A stretch of 64,000 nt of DNA, taken from NCBI GenBank assembly GCA_030523775.1, contig JAUNHW010000006.1, positions 41,542-105,541 of the forward strand, read 5' to 3'. A model generated the notes under the pieces. The model made no database searches and was not told the origin of the DNA. It worked only from the letters and a program-made list of their open reading frames with translations. Source of the DNA: Akkermansia sp. (GTDB lineage: Bacteria; Verrucomicrobiota; Verrucomicrobiia; Verrucomicrobiales; Akkermansiaceae). The position numbers and the translations under genes are program-made. Positions 6,075 to 14,753 of the stretch are shown piece after piece. Position 1 is the stretch's first letter. The number at the start of each line of letters is the position of its first letter.

Positions 6075-8519
6075 ATGGACATCCGCATTACAGGAGCGAG
6101 CCAGAACACCCTGCGCCATATCAACCTCACCCTCCCCGGCGGCAAGCTCATCGCCCTCATGGGCCCCAGCGGCTCCGGCAAGAGCACGCTCGCGTACGAT
6201 ACCCTTTTCGCGGAATCCCGCCGCAGGTTCCTGGATTGCCTCTCCCCCGGCGCGCGGCGCCTGCTGGCGCGCCCGGAAAAGCCCCGCGTGGAGGCTATAG
6301 AGGGCCTGCCGCCCGCGCTCTGCCTGGAGCAGAACCCGCCCGCCGGGCGCTCCCGCACCGTGCTCGGCTCGCTCACGGAGGCCCTGGACTACCTGCGCAT
6401 CCTGTACGCCGCCATCGGCACGCCGCATGATCCCGCCACGGGCGCGGTGCTCACGCGCCTGAGCCCGGAGGAGATTGCCGCGCGCCTGGAGCGGCTGTCG
6501 GAGGGCACGCGCCTCACCCTGCTCGCGCCGCTGGCGGATTCCTTCGGGCGTGATGCGGAGTCCGACATCCTCACGCTGCGCAAGCTCGGCTACCTGCGCG
6601 TGCGCGTGGACGGGAACATCCTTGACCTGGAGGAGCTGGAGGCCGCACCGCCCAAGCCCGGCCAAGCCTGCGAGCTGGTGGTGGACCGCATTGTGCGCCG
6701 CGCGGGCGTGGAATCCCGCCTGGCGGACTCCGTGCAGGCCGCGCTGCGTATCTGCGCGGATGAGCTGCGCGCGCTGGTGCAGGAGCCGGGGGAGGAGCCG
6801 CGCGTGCAGTGCTTCCACACGCGCTACCGCAACGAATCCACCGGATTCACCCTGCCGGATTTGACCCCCGGCCTCTTCTCCCACTTCTCCCCGCACGGCG
6901 CGTGCCCCGAATGCGAGGGCCTGGGCACCGTGGAGGGCAGGGGAGGAGCGCCCGCGCTCTGCCCCGCCTGCAAGGGCATGCGCCTCAACCCCGCCGCTCT
7001 CGCCGTCACGCTGGATTTCGGCGGCCGCGAGTGCAACCTCGGCGCCTTCTGCAACCTCACCGTGGAGCAGAACCGCCGCATGCTGGACGAACTCTCCATC
7101 CCCGCCGCCTACCGCGATTCCCTGCAGACCGCGTGCGGCGAGCTCCGCAGCCGCCTGGACTGCCTCATGCAGCTCGGCCTCGGTTATCTCAGCCTTTCGC
7201 GCGCCGCCAACACGCTCTCCGGCGGCGAGCTCCAGCGCGCCCGCCTCGCCGGGCAGATCGGCGGCGGCCTTTCCGGCGTGCTCTACATTTTGGACGAACC
7301 CACCATTGGCCTTCACCCGCGCGAGACGGATATGCTCATTGCCGCCCTCAAGCGCCTGCGCGACAAGGGCAACACCATCCTGGTGGTGGAGCACGACCCC
7401 CAGCTGCTGCAAGCCGCGGACTGGCTGGTGGAGATGGGCCCCGGCTCCGGCGCGGAGGGCGGCCAAATCCTGGCGCAGGGAACGTACAAGCAATTTTTGA
7501 AGAACGCGGATTCACCCACGGGCGCGTGGCTTGCGGGCCGCAAGCGCATGCCGGAGGCGGAGCCGCGCGATACCGCCGCCTGCCGCTGGGCCACCCTCTC
7601 CCACGCGAAGGCGCGCAACCTCAAGGATATTGAATTCCGCTTCCCCCTCGGTGCCTTCACCTGCCTCTCCGGCCCCGGCGGCAGCGGCAAGAGCACGCTC
7701 GTGCACGAGTGCCTGCTGCCCGCGTTCAAGGCGGGCAAGCTCGCGGGCGCGCGGGATATCGCGCGCGCCGTGGTGGTGGACCAGTCGCCGCTGGGCACCT
7801 CGCCGCGCTCCACGCCCGCCACCGCCGTGGGCCTGCTGGATGTGCTGCGCCCGCTCTACGCCAGCCTGCCGCTCTCACGCCAGCGCGGCTACAAGCCCGC
7901 ACGCTTCTCCCTGAACGTCCGCGGCGGCCGCTGCGAGCGCTGCGGCGGCACCGGCATGCTCCAGGTGGACATGAATTTCCTGGCCGACCTCTACACCGAG
8001 TGCGATGCCTGCCGCGGCGCGCGCTACAACCGCGAGACCCTGGAGGTCACCTGGCGCGGCAAGTCCATTGCACAGGCACTGGCCCAGACCGTGGACGAGG
8101 CGCTGGAATTCTTTGCCGCCATCCCGAACGCGGCCGCCCTGCTGCGCGCGCTGCACGACCTGGGGCTGGGCTACCTGCCGCTGGACCGCTCCGTCACCAC
8201 CCTATCCGGGGGAGAGGCCCAGCGCATCAAGCTAGCCGCCCACCTGGCCAAGGCCAACCCCAGGCGCGGCACCAAGCCCGGCGAGCACCTGCTCTTCATC
8301 CTGGACGAACCCAGCACCGGGCTCCATTTCGCGGAGCTGGACCTCCTCCTGCGCGCCGTCTTCCGCCTCCGCGCCGCCGGCCACACCATCCTCTGCATCG
8401 AGCACAACCGCGACATCCTCTCCCGCGCCGACTGGCTCGTGGAACTCGGCCCCGGCGCTGGGGAGAACGGCGGCTCCATCACCTACGCCGGCGTGCCAAA
8501 CCGTGATGTTTTGTCATGA
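6075..8519 (+). CDS. UvrA-like ABC ATPase lacking the insertion domain
   Basis: The 814-residue protein has two ABC modules in UvrA order: Walker A GPSGSGKS (residues 30-37), signature LSGGELQRARLA (~381) and Walker B LYILDEPTIGLHP. The second module has GPGGSGKS (~533), LSGGEAQRIKLA and LFILDEPSTGLH. The zinc finger of the second half is intact (CERC ... CDAC). A region like the UvrB-binding domain is recognisable (LAPLADSFGRD..., VVDRIVRRAGVESRLADSV). Compared with standard UvrA (~940 residues), the insertion domain between the CPEC and CPAC knuckles is missing and the first zinc knuckle is degenerate (QCFHTRYRNESTGF). It is thus a UvrA paralogue; a full-length uvrA probably exists elsewhere. 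It follows the bactofilins by 37 nt. Confidence 0.85.
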   Translation: MDIRITGASQNTLRHINLTLPGGKLIALMGPSGSGKSTLAYDTLFAESRRRFLDCLSPGARRLLARPEKPRVEAIEGLPPALCLEQNPPAGRSRTVLGSLTEALDYLRILYAAIGTPHDPATGAVLTRLSPEEIAARLERLSEGTRLTLLAPLADSFGRDAESDILTLRKLGYLRVRVDGNILDLEELEAAPPKPGQACELVVDRIVRRAGVESRLADSVQAALRICADELRALVQEPGEEPRVQCFHTRYRNESTGFTLPDLTPGLFSHFSPHGACPECEGLGTVEGRGGAPALCPACKGMRLNPAALAVTLDFGGRECNLGAFCNLTVEQNRRMLDELSIPAAYRDSLQTACGELRSRLDCLMQLGLGYLSLSRAANTLSGGELQRARLAGQIGGGLSGVLYILDEPTIGLHPRETDMLIAALKRLRDKGNTILVVEHDPQLLQAADWLVEMGPGSGAEGGQILAQGTYKQFLKNADSPTGAWLAGRKRMPEAEPRDTAACRWATLSHAKARNLKDIEFRFPLGAFTCLSGPGGSGKSTLVHECLLPAFKAGKLAGARDIARAVVVDQSPLGTSPRSTPATAVGLLDVLRPLYASLPLSRQRGYKPARFSLNVRGGRCERCGGTGMLQVDMNFLADLYTECDACRGARYNRETLEVTWRGKSIAQALAQTVDEALEFFAAIPNAAALLRALHDLGLGYLPLDRSVTTLSGGEAQRIKLAAHLAKANPRRGTKPGEHLLFILDEPSTGLHFAELDLLLRAVFRLRAAGHTILCIEHNRDILSRADWLVELGPGAGENGGSITYAGVPNRDVLS

Positions 8520-8568
8520 TGCACTTTTTCCTGCACAAAACCGCTGCGGACGTGCTTCATAGGGGTGT

Positions 8569-9654
8569 ATGAAACGTGTGTTTAACAGCACTTTGGGAAC
8601 GCTGGCGGGGCTTTTGCTGCTGCTGGCGCTGGGGGCGCAGGTTTTGCTGCATTGGGGCATGGCGGGATCGGCGTTTGCCGACAGGGTGAACCGGGATATT
8701 GAACAACTGTTCGCCACCGTGGACAGTGTGGCCCCCCTGCCGGAGAATGAGGGCAAGCCCGTGCGCGTGTGCGGAGAGGCGGAGATTGTTGCCGCCGAAA
8801 TGCCGGAGCAGGTGGATGAGCTGCTCGGCGTGCGCGTGAAGGCCATTGCATTGAGCCGCGGTATGAAAGCCCGCAATGAGAGCGGAGACTTGGAGTACAT
8901 TGATGAAGTCGTGCTGCCGGGCGACTTGGAGGTGAAGAGCCGCGAACTGTTCTCTCCTGCAAAGCTGGAATGCCGCTTGGGCGGGTTCTCTTACCAGGAC
9001 ACCTGGCCGGAGGAAGAGACCTGGAGTTTTGCCCCCTATTGTCACGATAGGCGGTGGCTTGGCCGCGATGAAATGAATCCCGTGCCGGGGGTGTTGCAGG
9101 GCGCGGAATGGGTGGAGAAAGACCATTGTTGGTCCTACATGGACGGCAAGGTGACCGTGTGCGCATCCTGTGATGAACCGGTACTGGGCGACGGCAACGC
9201 TGCGGCGGTCTACGGCATGCAGCGGGGAGACAGGATTGTTCCCTATCCCTACAGCATGCCGCGTGCGTGGTCGCTTTACGCGCTGTGCAGGTGGCTTGCG
9301 GGCGAGCCTTTGCCGCGGCAGGTGGATGTGCTGCTGGTCTACGAAGTGATGATGGATCCCGGCTGTCCTGAAGAGGTACGTGGATCCGGGGATGTGCTGG
9401 ACCGCCTGCAGAGGGCAAGTGTGGGCGGCGTTTGCGGCAGGTTGGTGCCGATGGGTGATGCGACGCTCCGGGATTTGGGGGCATTGGCGGGTCTGGCGGT
9501 GATTGTCCTTGGTACACTTTTAGCCATGGTGCTGCTGGCGGTGGAGCTGCGGTTCTGCCTGCGCCGCCGCGTGTGGCCGTGCATGCTCTACGTGGGTGGC
9601 GGCATGCTCTTGCTCACCCTGCTCAACTACTGGAACGCCCACTGGATTTGGTAA
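8569..9654 (+). CDS. Membrane protein of unknown function, possible TMEM43-like architecture
   Basis: The 361-residue protein has one N-terminal membrane segment (GTLAGLLLLLALGAQVLLHW), a ~270-residue polar region and two closely spaced C-terminal membrane segments (residues ~305-325 and ~335-355). The start of the polar region (NEGKPVRVCGEAEI, then LLGVRVKAIALSRGM) faintly resembles the TMEM43/DUF1625 pattern of 'nGKLVHVSG ... alkL.R'. The membrane layout also fits, but this is a weak resemblance judged by eye. ATG 8569 follows an AGGGGTGT stretch. It lies 49 nt after the UvrA-like gene and may be read through from it. tRNA-Ser follows on the opposite strand. Confidence 0.7.
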   Translation: MKRVFNSTLGTLAGLLLLLALGAQVLLHWGMAGSAFADRVNRDIEQLFATVDSVAPLPENEGKPVRVCGEAEIVAAEMPEQVDELLGVRVKAIALSRGMKARNESGDLEYIDEVVLPGDLEVKSRELFSPAKLECRLGGFSYQDTWPEEETWSFAPYCHDRRWLGRDEMNPVPGVLQGAEWVEKDHCWSYMDGKVTVCASCDEPVLGDGNAAAVYGMQRGDRIVPYPYSMPRAWSLYALCRWLAGEPLPRQVDVLLVYEVMMDPGCPEEVRGSGDVLDRLQRASVGGVCGRLVPMGDATLRDLGALAGLAVIVLGTLLAMVLLAVELRFCLRRRVWPCMLYVGGGMLLLTLLNYWNAHWIW

Positions 9655-9682
9655 CCCGCCCCGGCAAAACCGGGCTGTGCAA

Positions 9683-9768
9683 CGGATGGGGTGAGATTCG
9701 AACTCACGGAAGGCATAACCTTCGGCGGTTTTCAAGACCGCTGCATTAAACCACTCTGCCACCCATCC
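9683..9768 (-). tRNA. tRNA-Ser (anticodon UGA)
   Basis: Read on the minus strand, a 7-bp acceptor stem GGATGGG/CCCATCC encloses a D arm and an anticodon arm GCGGT-CTTGAAA-ACCGC with anticodon TGA. The long variable arm (CGAAGGTTATGCCTTCG) is typical of class II tRNA-Ser. The T arm carries GTTCGAATC. The discriminator base is G, as expected for serine. CCA is not encoded. Confidence 0.95.
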
Positions 9769-9853
9769 ATGGTGCAGGCCAAAAGCGGCGTGCGGGGCGA
9801 TGATAGCGCACCCCCAACCTTGTGGCAAGCAAATTCCATGAACGCTCCCGCCA

Positions 9854-10570
9854 TTACTGCGGCAGGCGGTCGTTGAGCGGGAAACCGTACAGGTTGAACG
9901 GCCCGTTCCCCGGCTGGTAGTAGTGCCACCATTCCTTGTCGTACCCCTTCATGCCCGCGGCCAGCATGGCATCATGCAGGATGCGGCGGTTCGCGCGCTG
10001 GCGCGGCGTGACCAGCGGGGAATCCAGCGCGGAGGCGGGGTCCAGCAGGTCGTGGCGGCCGCCCATGTCTACCTCCCTGCCGTCCCTCAGGCGGTAGAGG
10101 GTGACATCCACGGCTATGCCCATGGAGTGCTCCGAAAGCGTGCCGATATAGCGCCCCTCGTAGATCTGCCGCTTGGTGAGGTTGGGGTAGAATTCCCGTT
10201 TCATGCGGCAGTCCGGCGTTTTTGCCCACTCGAAGAAGTCCTGCATGGCGGAGGTGGGGCGGTAGGCGTCCCACACCAGGATGCCGTACCCCTGCGCGGC
10301 CAGGATGCGTGCGGCCCTGGCCACGCACGCGGCGGTGCCGCGCCCCAGGATGGCACGCCGCCCGGTGTAGCCGCGTATCGGGCGCCCCACAAAGTTGTCG
10401 CTCCCCGCGTATTTCAAATCCGTGCGCAAGTGGGGCACCACGGTATCCATGTAGCACATGGCCGCGGGCATGGACGCCGCGGGGGCATCCGGCGCCAGCA
10501 GGGGCTTTTCCGTGCTGCACGCGGCAAGCATGCAGGCCGCGGCGGCTGCGGCTATCCACTTCCTGAACAT
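9854..10570 (-). CDS. D-alanyl-D-alanine dipeptidase-like lipoprotein (VanX/DdpX family, M15D)
   Basis: The 238-residue protein has a lipoprotein signal (lipobox LAAC, Cys18), so it is exported and membrane-anchored. VanX-family zinc ligands are present: SEHSMGIAVD supplies His148 and Asp155, and EWWHYY supplies the catalytic Glu213 and zinc ligand His216. WDAYRP near residue 100 carries the Arg used for substrate binding. VanX hydrolyses D-Ala-D-Ala. In vancomycin resistance that enzyme is cytoplasmic, whereas the lipobox here suggests cell-wall dipeptide recycling; no vanH or vanA is nearby. The start at 10570 is chosen over the upstream GTG/ATG because it gives the signal peptide and lies 6 nt after a -10 box. 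Confidence 0.88.
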   Translation of the reverse strand: MFRKWIAAAAAACMLAACSTEKPLLAPDAPAASMPAAMCYMDTVVPHLRTDLKYAGSDNFVGRPIRGYTGRRAILGRGTAACVARAARILAAQGYGILVWDAYRPTSAMQDFFEWAKTPDCRMKREFYPNLTKRQIYEGRYIGTLSEHSMGIAVDVTLYRLRDGREVDMGGRHDLLDPASALDSPLVTPRQRANRRILHDAMLAAGMKGYDKEWWHYYQPGNGPFNLYGFPLNDRLPQ

Positions 10571-10576
10571 GCGGCC

Positions 10577-10605
10577 AGTGTAGCACACCCCGCGCCGTTT
10601 CTCAA
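10577..10605 (-). promoter_or_regulatory. Promoter of the VanX-like gene (leaderless)
   Basis: Minus strand: TTGAGA, 17 nt, TACACT, then exactly 6 nt to the ATG, placing the transcription start at the start codon. Confidence 0.6.
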
Positions 10606-10665
10606 GGCGGGGGTGGGAATTGGGGAATTTCCGGCGTGCCACGCAGGTGCCCCATGGATTTTTGC

Positions 10666-10694
10666 TTTCACCCGCGCGCGCGGTGTGCTACCAT
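10666..10694 (+). promoter_or_regulatory. Promoter of trxB
   Basis: TTTCAC, 17 nt, TACCAT, then 8 nt to the ATG at 10703. No Shine-Dalgarno sequence is present, so the message is probably leaderless or nearly so. Confidence 0.5.
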
Positions 10695-10702
10695 AGCGGG
10701 CA

Positions 10703-11641
10703 ATGAACGACGCAGAGAAACTCATCATCATAGGCAGCGGCCCGGCCGGGTACACGGCGGCCATTTACGCCGCGCGCGCGGACCTGAAGCCGCTGCTCTT
10801 CACCGGCGGCCAAATCGGCGGGCAGTTGACCACCACCACGGAGATTGAAAACTTTCCCGGGTTCCCGGAGGGTATCATGGGACCGGAGCTCATGTTCAAC
10901 ATGAGCCAGCAGGCGGAGAAATTCGGCACGCGCTTCGCGTTCGAGGAGGTGCTCTCCGTCACGCAGGAGGCCTGCAGCGGGCTCTTCGTGGTCACCACCT
11001 CCGGCGGCGCGTACAAGGCGCAGGCCGTGATTGTGGCCACGGGCGCCACCGCGCGCTACCTGGGTATCGAGGGCGAGAAGGAGCTCATCGGCCACGGGCT
11101 GACTGCGTGCGCCACCTGTGACGGCGCCTTCTACCGCGACGTTCCCGTGTGCGTGGTGGGCGGCGGCGACAGCGCGTGCGAGGAGGCCACCTTCCTCACC
11201 CGTTTCGCCTCCAAGGTGTACCTCATCCACCGGCGCGACCAGCTGCGCGCCAGCAAGGCCATGCAGCAGCGCGTGCTCGGCAACGAGAAGATAGAGCCCC
11301 TGTGGAACAGCACCATTGCCGCCTACCACAAGGATGCGGAGGGCGAGCTCTCCTCCATCACGCTCAAGGACACCGTGGACGGCTCCGAGCGCGAGCTGGA
11401 GGTGAAGTGCGTGTTCATGGCCATTGGCCACGTGCCCAACAGTTCGTTTATCGGCAACCTGGCGGAGGTGGACAAGGCCGGGTTCATTGTTTCCACCCCC
11501 GGCGGCACCGCCACCAGAACGCCCGGCCTGTTCGTGGCGGGCGATGTGGGCGATGCCGTGTACCAGCAGGCCATTTCCGCCGCGGGCATGGGCTGCCGCG
11601 CCGCGCTGGATGCGGAGCGCTACCTGCTCTCCCTCTCCTGA
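10703..11641 (+). CDS. trxB: Thioredoxin-disulfide reductase
   Basis: The 312-residue protein matches bacterial thioredoxin reductase in length and order of motifs. There is an N-terminal FAD-binding GSGPAG (residues 11-16), the redox-active pair CATC (Cys136 and Cys139), an NADPH-binding GGGDSACEEA and the C-terminal FAD motif GLFVAGDVGD. It passes electrons from NADPH via FAD to thioredoxin in the cytoplasm. Two exported thioredoxin-fold proteins lie elsewhere in the window (13671 and 45519), though their reductant is not known. It is divergent from the VanX-like gene and leads a short run of same-strand genes (Sel1 lipoprotein, transporter). Confidence 0.96.
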   Translation: MNDAEKLIIIGSGPAGYTAAIYAARADLKPLLFTGGQIGGQLTTTTEIENFPGFPEGIMGPELMFNMSQQAEKFGTRFAFEEVLSVTQEACSGLFVVTTSGGAYKAQAVIVATGATARYLGIEGEKELIGHGLTACATCDGAFYRDVPVCVVGGGDSACEEATFLTRFASKVYLIHRRDQLRASKAMQQRVLGNEKIEPLWNSTIAAYHKDAEGELSSITLKDTVDGSERELEVKCVFMAIGHVPNSSFIGNLAEVDKAGFIVSTPGGTATRTPGLFVAGDVGDAVYQQAISAAGMGCRAALDAERYLLSLS

Positions 11642-11662
11642 TTCCAACCATACCACACCGCC

Positions 11663-12292
11663 ATGAAAACATACGCTCCCATACTCGCCCTGGCCGCCCT
11701 GGCCCTTGCCGCGTGCAGCACGCAATCCCCCAGGGTGCGCGAGGCCCAGGCCCTCTACAATGCCAAACAGTACAACAAGGCCATCCCCCTCTTCCTGGAG
11801 GAGGCGCGGTTGGACAACGCGGAGGCCCAGCTCATGCTGGCCAAGTGCTGTGATTTCGGCAACGGCGTGCCGCAGGATGCCGTGAAGGCCGCCAAGTGGT
11901 ACCGCAAGGCTGCGGAGAACGGGAACGCCAATGCCCAGAACAACCTGGGCGGCTGCTACTTCGATGGTGCCGGCGTGCCCAAGGACTACTCCACCGCCTT
12001 CTACTGGTACAACCGCGCCGCCCAGCAGGGCAACGCCTCCGCGCTCAACAACGTGGGCCTCTGCTACCGCAACGGCGAGGGCGTGCCGCAGGATGCCGTG
12101 ATGGCCGCGAAGGCCTTTGAGAAGTCTGCGAAGGGCGGGAACGCCAACGGCATGTACAACTACGGCCGCTGCTTCTTCCACGGACTCGGCGTGCCGCAGG
12201 ACCTGCTCAAGGCCCGCGAGTGGATCACCAAGGCCGCGCAGGCCGGCCACAAGAACGCCGCCGCCTTCATGGAGGACCAGGGCTGGAACTGA
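11663..12292 (+). CDS. Sel1-repeat lipoprotein
   Basis: The 209-residue protein begins with a lipoprotein signal (LALAALALAACS, lipobox LAAC). Four to five Sel1-like repeats of about 36 residues follow, with the typical core AxxxLGxCYxxGxGVPxDxxxAxxWYxxAAxxGNAxA. Such alpha-solenoids act as protein-protein scaffolds, often at the envelope; the partner here is unknown. The stop codon overlaps the start of the following transporter by one base (TGATG), indicating translational coupling. The 21-nt gap to trxB suggests co-transcription. Confidence 0.88.
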   Translation: MKTYAPILALAALALAACSTQSPRVREAQALYNAKQYNKAIPLFLEEARLDNAEAQLMLAKCCDFGNGVPQDAVKAAKWYRKAAENGNANAQNNLGGCYFDGAGVPKDYSTAFYWYNRAAQQGNASALNNVGLCYRNGEGVPQDAVMAAKAFEKSAKGGNANGMYNYGRCFFHGLGVPQDLLKAREWITKAAQAGHKNAAAFMEDQGWN

Positions 12293-13563
12293 TGGCCGGC
12301 ACCGCACAGGATGCACCGCGCGGGAAGACTCCCTGGGGCGCCTTCTGGAGCCTGGTGGTCATCCAGTGCATGAACTCCCTGAATGAAAAGGGGGTGCAGT
12401 TCCTCCTGATTGCCCTGGGCATCTGGATGGTGGCGGATCTGCAGTACCCGCTCTCCATCCTGATTGTGGTGCCCTTTGTGCTGTTTTCCCCGCTGGCGGG
12501 CTGGCTTTCCGACCGCTACTGCAAGACGCGCCTGCTGCAAAGCATGGTGCTGCTGCAGGTGGTGGTGCTGGCGGGCATGACGGCGGGGCTCTTCCTGCAC
12601 AGCCTGCACGTGGCGGTGGCGTTCTTCACCGTCTTCTGCATCCAGGCCATGTTCTTCAGCCCCGCCAAGAAGGGGCTGGTGAAGGACATGGTGGGCACGG
12701 AGAACATAGGGTTCGCCAGCGGCATTCTGGAGATTACCTCCATGCTGGCGCTGCTGGTGGGGCAGATTGGCGCGCTTTCCGTGGTGTACATGCTGCTCAG
12801 GGAATGGGGGCGCGATGCCGGCTGGGAGGCCGCCGCGGTGCCGTGCGCGTGCTGCGCGGGCGGTGCGGTGCTGGTGTTCCTGCTCAGCCTAGCCATCCCG
12901 CGCTTCAAGCCGCAGAGCACCCGCCCCTTCGAGTGGAGCCTGTTCTGGCAGCACTTCACCCAGCTGCGCATGCTCTGGCGCGTGCGCGTGCTGCGCAACA
13001 GCGAGATTGGCATCTGCTACTTCTGGTTCATCGCCGGTATCATGATGCTCATCGTCCTGCAGATGGCCGCAGAGGCCAACCCCGTGCAATCCGCCGCAGA
13101 TTTCATGCAGGTGCTCGGCCAGCAGAAGGATTCCGCCATTCTCTTCGCCTGGCTCAGCGGCGGTGCCATTGCCGGCGGGCTCGTGGCCTCCATCGTCTGC
13201 GCCAAGGCCATCCGCCTCTGGGTCGCCCACGTCGGCGGGCTCGGCATGATCATCGGCTGCACCGCCATGGCGCTCATCCCGTACGGCCAGCCGCTCTTCT
13301 TCGCCGCCCTCTGCCTCACCGGGTTCTCCGCCGCAGGATACCTGGTGCCCCTCAACGCGCGGCTCCAGGACCGCGCCGACAACGACAAGCGCGGCGATGT
13401 GATTGCCGCAGGCAACCTGGTGGATTGCTTCATGGGCATCCTGGCCGTGGTGCTGCAGGCCGCCATGAAGGCCGCCGGCCTCACCCCGCAGTGGCAATGC
13501 GGCATCCTGGCCGCGGTCACCGCATGCGTTGCCATCTTCCTTCTGCGCGAGAAGGAAGAATGA
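12292..13563 (+). CDS. MFS transporter, LplT-like (lysophospholipid transporter family)
   Basis: The 423-residue protein has about 12 hydrophobic segments. The N-terminal half resembles LplT and the MFS domain of the Aas-type fusion: QCMNSLNEKGVQFLLIALGI, then PLAGWLSDRY, then QAMFFSPAKKGLVKDMVG, corresponding to the 'FFsPaKYGilPelv' pattern. LplT flips lysophospholipids inward for re-acylation. Substrate is inferred from this similarity; it could be another MFS branch. The start overlaps the Sel1 gene stop, so the two are likely coupled. No acyltransferase gene is adjacent. A degenerate 3'-end repeat follows the stop. Confidence 0.75.
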   Translation: MAGTAQDAPRGKTPWGAFWSLVVIQCMNSLNEKGVQFLLIALGIWMVADLQYPLSILIVVPFVLFSPLAGWLSDRYCKTRLLQSMVLLQVVVLAGMTAGLFLHSLHVAVAFFTVFCIQAMFFSPAKKGLVKDMVGTENIGFASGILEITSMLALLVGQIGALSVVYMLLREWGRDAGWEAAAVPCACCAGGAVLVFLLSLAIPRFKPQSTRPFEWSLFWQHFTQLRMLWRVRVLRNSEIGICYFWFIAGIMMLIVLQMAAEANPVQSAADFMQVLGQQKDSAILFAWLSGGAIAGGLVASIVCAKAIRLWVAHVGGLGMIIGCTAMALIPYGQPLFFAALCLTGFSAAGYLVPLNARLQDRADNDKRGDVIAAGNLVDCFMGILAVVLQAAMKAAGLTPQWQCGILAAVTACVAIFLLREKEE

Positions 13564-13568
13564 CGAGG

Positions 13569-13626
13569 AATTTACAATCTACAATTTACAATTGACGATT
13601 TTGAAATAATGCGCGGTGGCGCGGGG
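13569..13626 (+). repeat. 3'-end repeat element, divergent copy D
   Basis: Tandem TTTACAATC/TACAATTTACAATT units are followed by GATTTTGAAATAATGCGCGG and a weak GC hairpin. The second half matches the other copies of the element; the tandem unit is different. Confidence 0.55.
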
Positions 13627-13635
13627 CGAACATGT

Positions 13636-13664
13636 TTGACTTGTGGGGGCGGGGGTGGTATGGT
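13636..13664 (+). promoter_or_regulatory. Promoter of the thioredoxin-fold gene (leaderless)
   Basis: TTGACT, 17 nt, TATGGT, then 6 nt to the ATG at 13671. The predicted transcription start coincides with the start codon. Confidence 0.6.
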
Positions 13665-13670
13665 GCGAGT

Positions 13671-14324
13671 ATGAAGCGAGCATATCTCATTGCATCGTTG
13701 TTGGTTCCGTGCCTGGCGGCGTGGAGCGTTGCCACCGCGGCGGATTCCGCCGAACCCGCCGATGACGCCGCTGCCGTGCAGCAGGAGGGCAAGGGAAATG
13801 CCAAGGGCAGGAAGAAGGCCGGGAAGGCGCACTCCCCCATGGCGCGCGCACTCGGCAAGGTGAAGTGCTACACCACCGCCAAGCCCCACTTGGATGCCAA
13901 GTACTTCATCTTCCTCTTCTCCACCTCCAACTGCACGCACTGCCACCGCACCATGCCCGGCAACGTGGACCTCTACAAGGAGATGCGCCGCCAGGGTGAT
14001 GTGGAGATGATGCTCGTCACGCTCACCAACCTGGACAACGCACAGGCCGCGCTCGGCTTCCTCAACAAGTACAACGCCCCATTTGCCGGCGCCACGGACA
14101 CCGAGATGCGCGCCGCCGGCGTGCCCGTCATCGACAAGGTGAACGCGGGTGGCCCCGGTTCGTTGCTGGCCCTGCCGCCCCACATCGTGATTGTGGACAA
14201 GGGCGGCAAGCTCGTCTTCCAGGGCCCCGCCAGCGTGGAGGGCCGCAACACCATGGAGGATTGGAGACAATACACCGGCGGCAAGCCCGCCCCCAAAAAG
14301 CCCAAGGCAAAGAAGGGCAAATAA
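13671..14324 (+). CDS. Exported thioredoxin-fold protein with CTHC motif
   Basis: The 217-residue protein has a signal peptide (cleavage probably after ATAA near residue 24), a Lys/Gly-rich linker, then a thioredoxin-like domain with FSTSNCTHC (Cys88, Cys91) and a long tail ending KPAPKKPKAKKGK. The CxxC places it among envelope disulfide exchange proteins. The domain is unusual in a CTHC active site rather than CGPC, and in an insertion of about 20 residues before the cis-proline region (GSLLALPPHIVIVDKGG). It shares its layout (signal, Lys-rich linker, thioredoxin domain) with the 44902-45519 gene. Target and redox direction are unknown. Confidence 0.8.
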   Translation: MKRAYLIASLLVPCLAAWSVATAADSAEPADDAAAVQQEGKGNAKGRKKAGKAHSPMARALGKVKCYTTAKPHLDAKYFIFLFSTSNCTHCHRTMPGNVDLYKEMRRQGDVEMMLVTLTNLDNAQAALGFLNKYNAPFAGATDTEMRAAGVPVIDKVNAGGPGSLLALPPHIVIVDKGGKLVFQGPASVEGRNTMEDWRQYTGGKPAPKKPKAKKGK

Positions 14325-14336
14325 AGCGCGCGGGGC

Positions 14337-14753
14337 TCACTGGCGCTGCAATTGCGCTGGTGCGGGGGCTATGGCGGCCACGGGTTCCAGGGTTTGGCGC
14401 AGTTCGTCCACCTCGTAGAAGTTCGCCGTGGCCAGGCGCAGGATGTTGGTGGCCAGCTTGGTGCGGATGGGCGCGAACTCGTCTTTCAGGCCGCGCTCGA
14501 TGGCCATCTTGCCCGCTTCGTCCGGCTGGGGCACGCCGCGTATCTTGGCGGCCACTTCCGTGTACTGTTCCACGATTTCCCGTACGCGCGGGAGTGCGGC
14601 CCTGGCGCTGGTCTTGTCGGCCACGCCTTCCAGCACGTCGGCCAGCTCGGCGCGGATGCCGATGCTCTCCTTAAGGAGGTTTTCGTAGTCGCTGAAGTCT
14701 GCGGCCTGCACCAGGCCGGGCACTGCACAGAGGATGATGATGGCGGTTTTCAT
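14337..14753 (-). CDS. Exported protein of unknown function
   Basis: The 138-residue product begins with a short signal peptide (MKTAIIILCAVPGLVQA-ADF) and is otherwise predicted helical and charged (NLLKESIGIRAELADVLEGV, LPRVREIVEQYTEVAAKIRG). It would be a small periplasmic helical protein. No family is recognised. Its ATG overlaps the stop codon of the upstream methyltransferase (ATGA), so the two are translationally coupled. The reading frame continues upstream through the methyltransferase, but that stretch is a shadow of the real gene. Confidence 0.75.
   Translation of the reverse strand: MKTAIIILCAVPGLVQAADFSDYENLLKESIGIRAELADVLEGVADKTSARAALPRVREIVEQYTEVAAKIRGVPQPDEAGKMAIERGLKDEFAPIRTKLATNILRLATANFYEVDELRQTLEPVAAIAPAPAQLQRQ

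Noticed and set aside
9854..10570. Vancomycin resistance cluster
   Set aside because: A single VanX-like gene with a lipoprotein signal and no vanH, vanA or vanRS nearby; a role in wall recycling is more likely.
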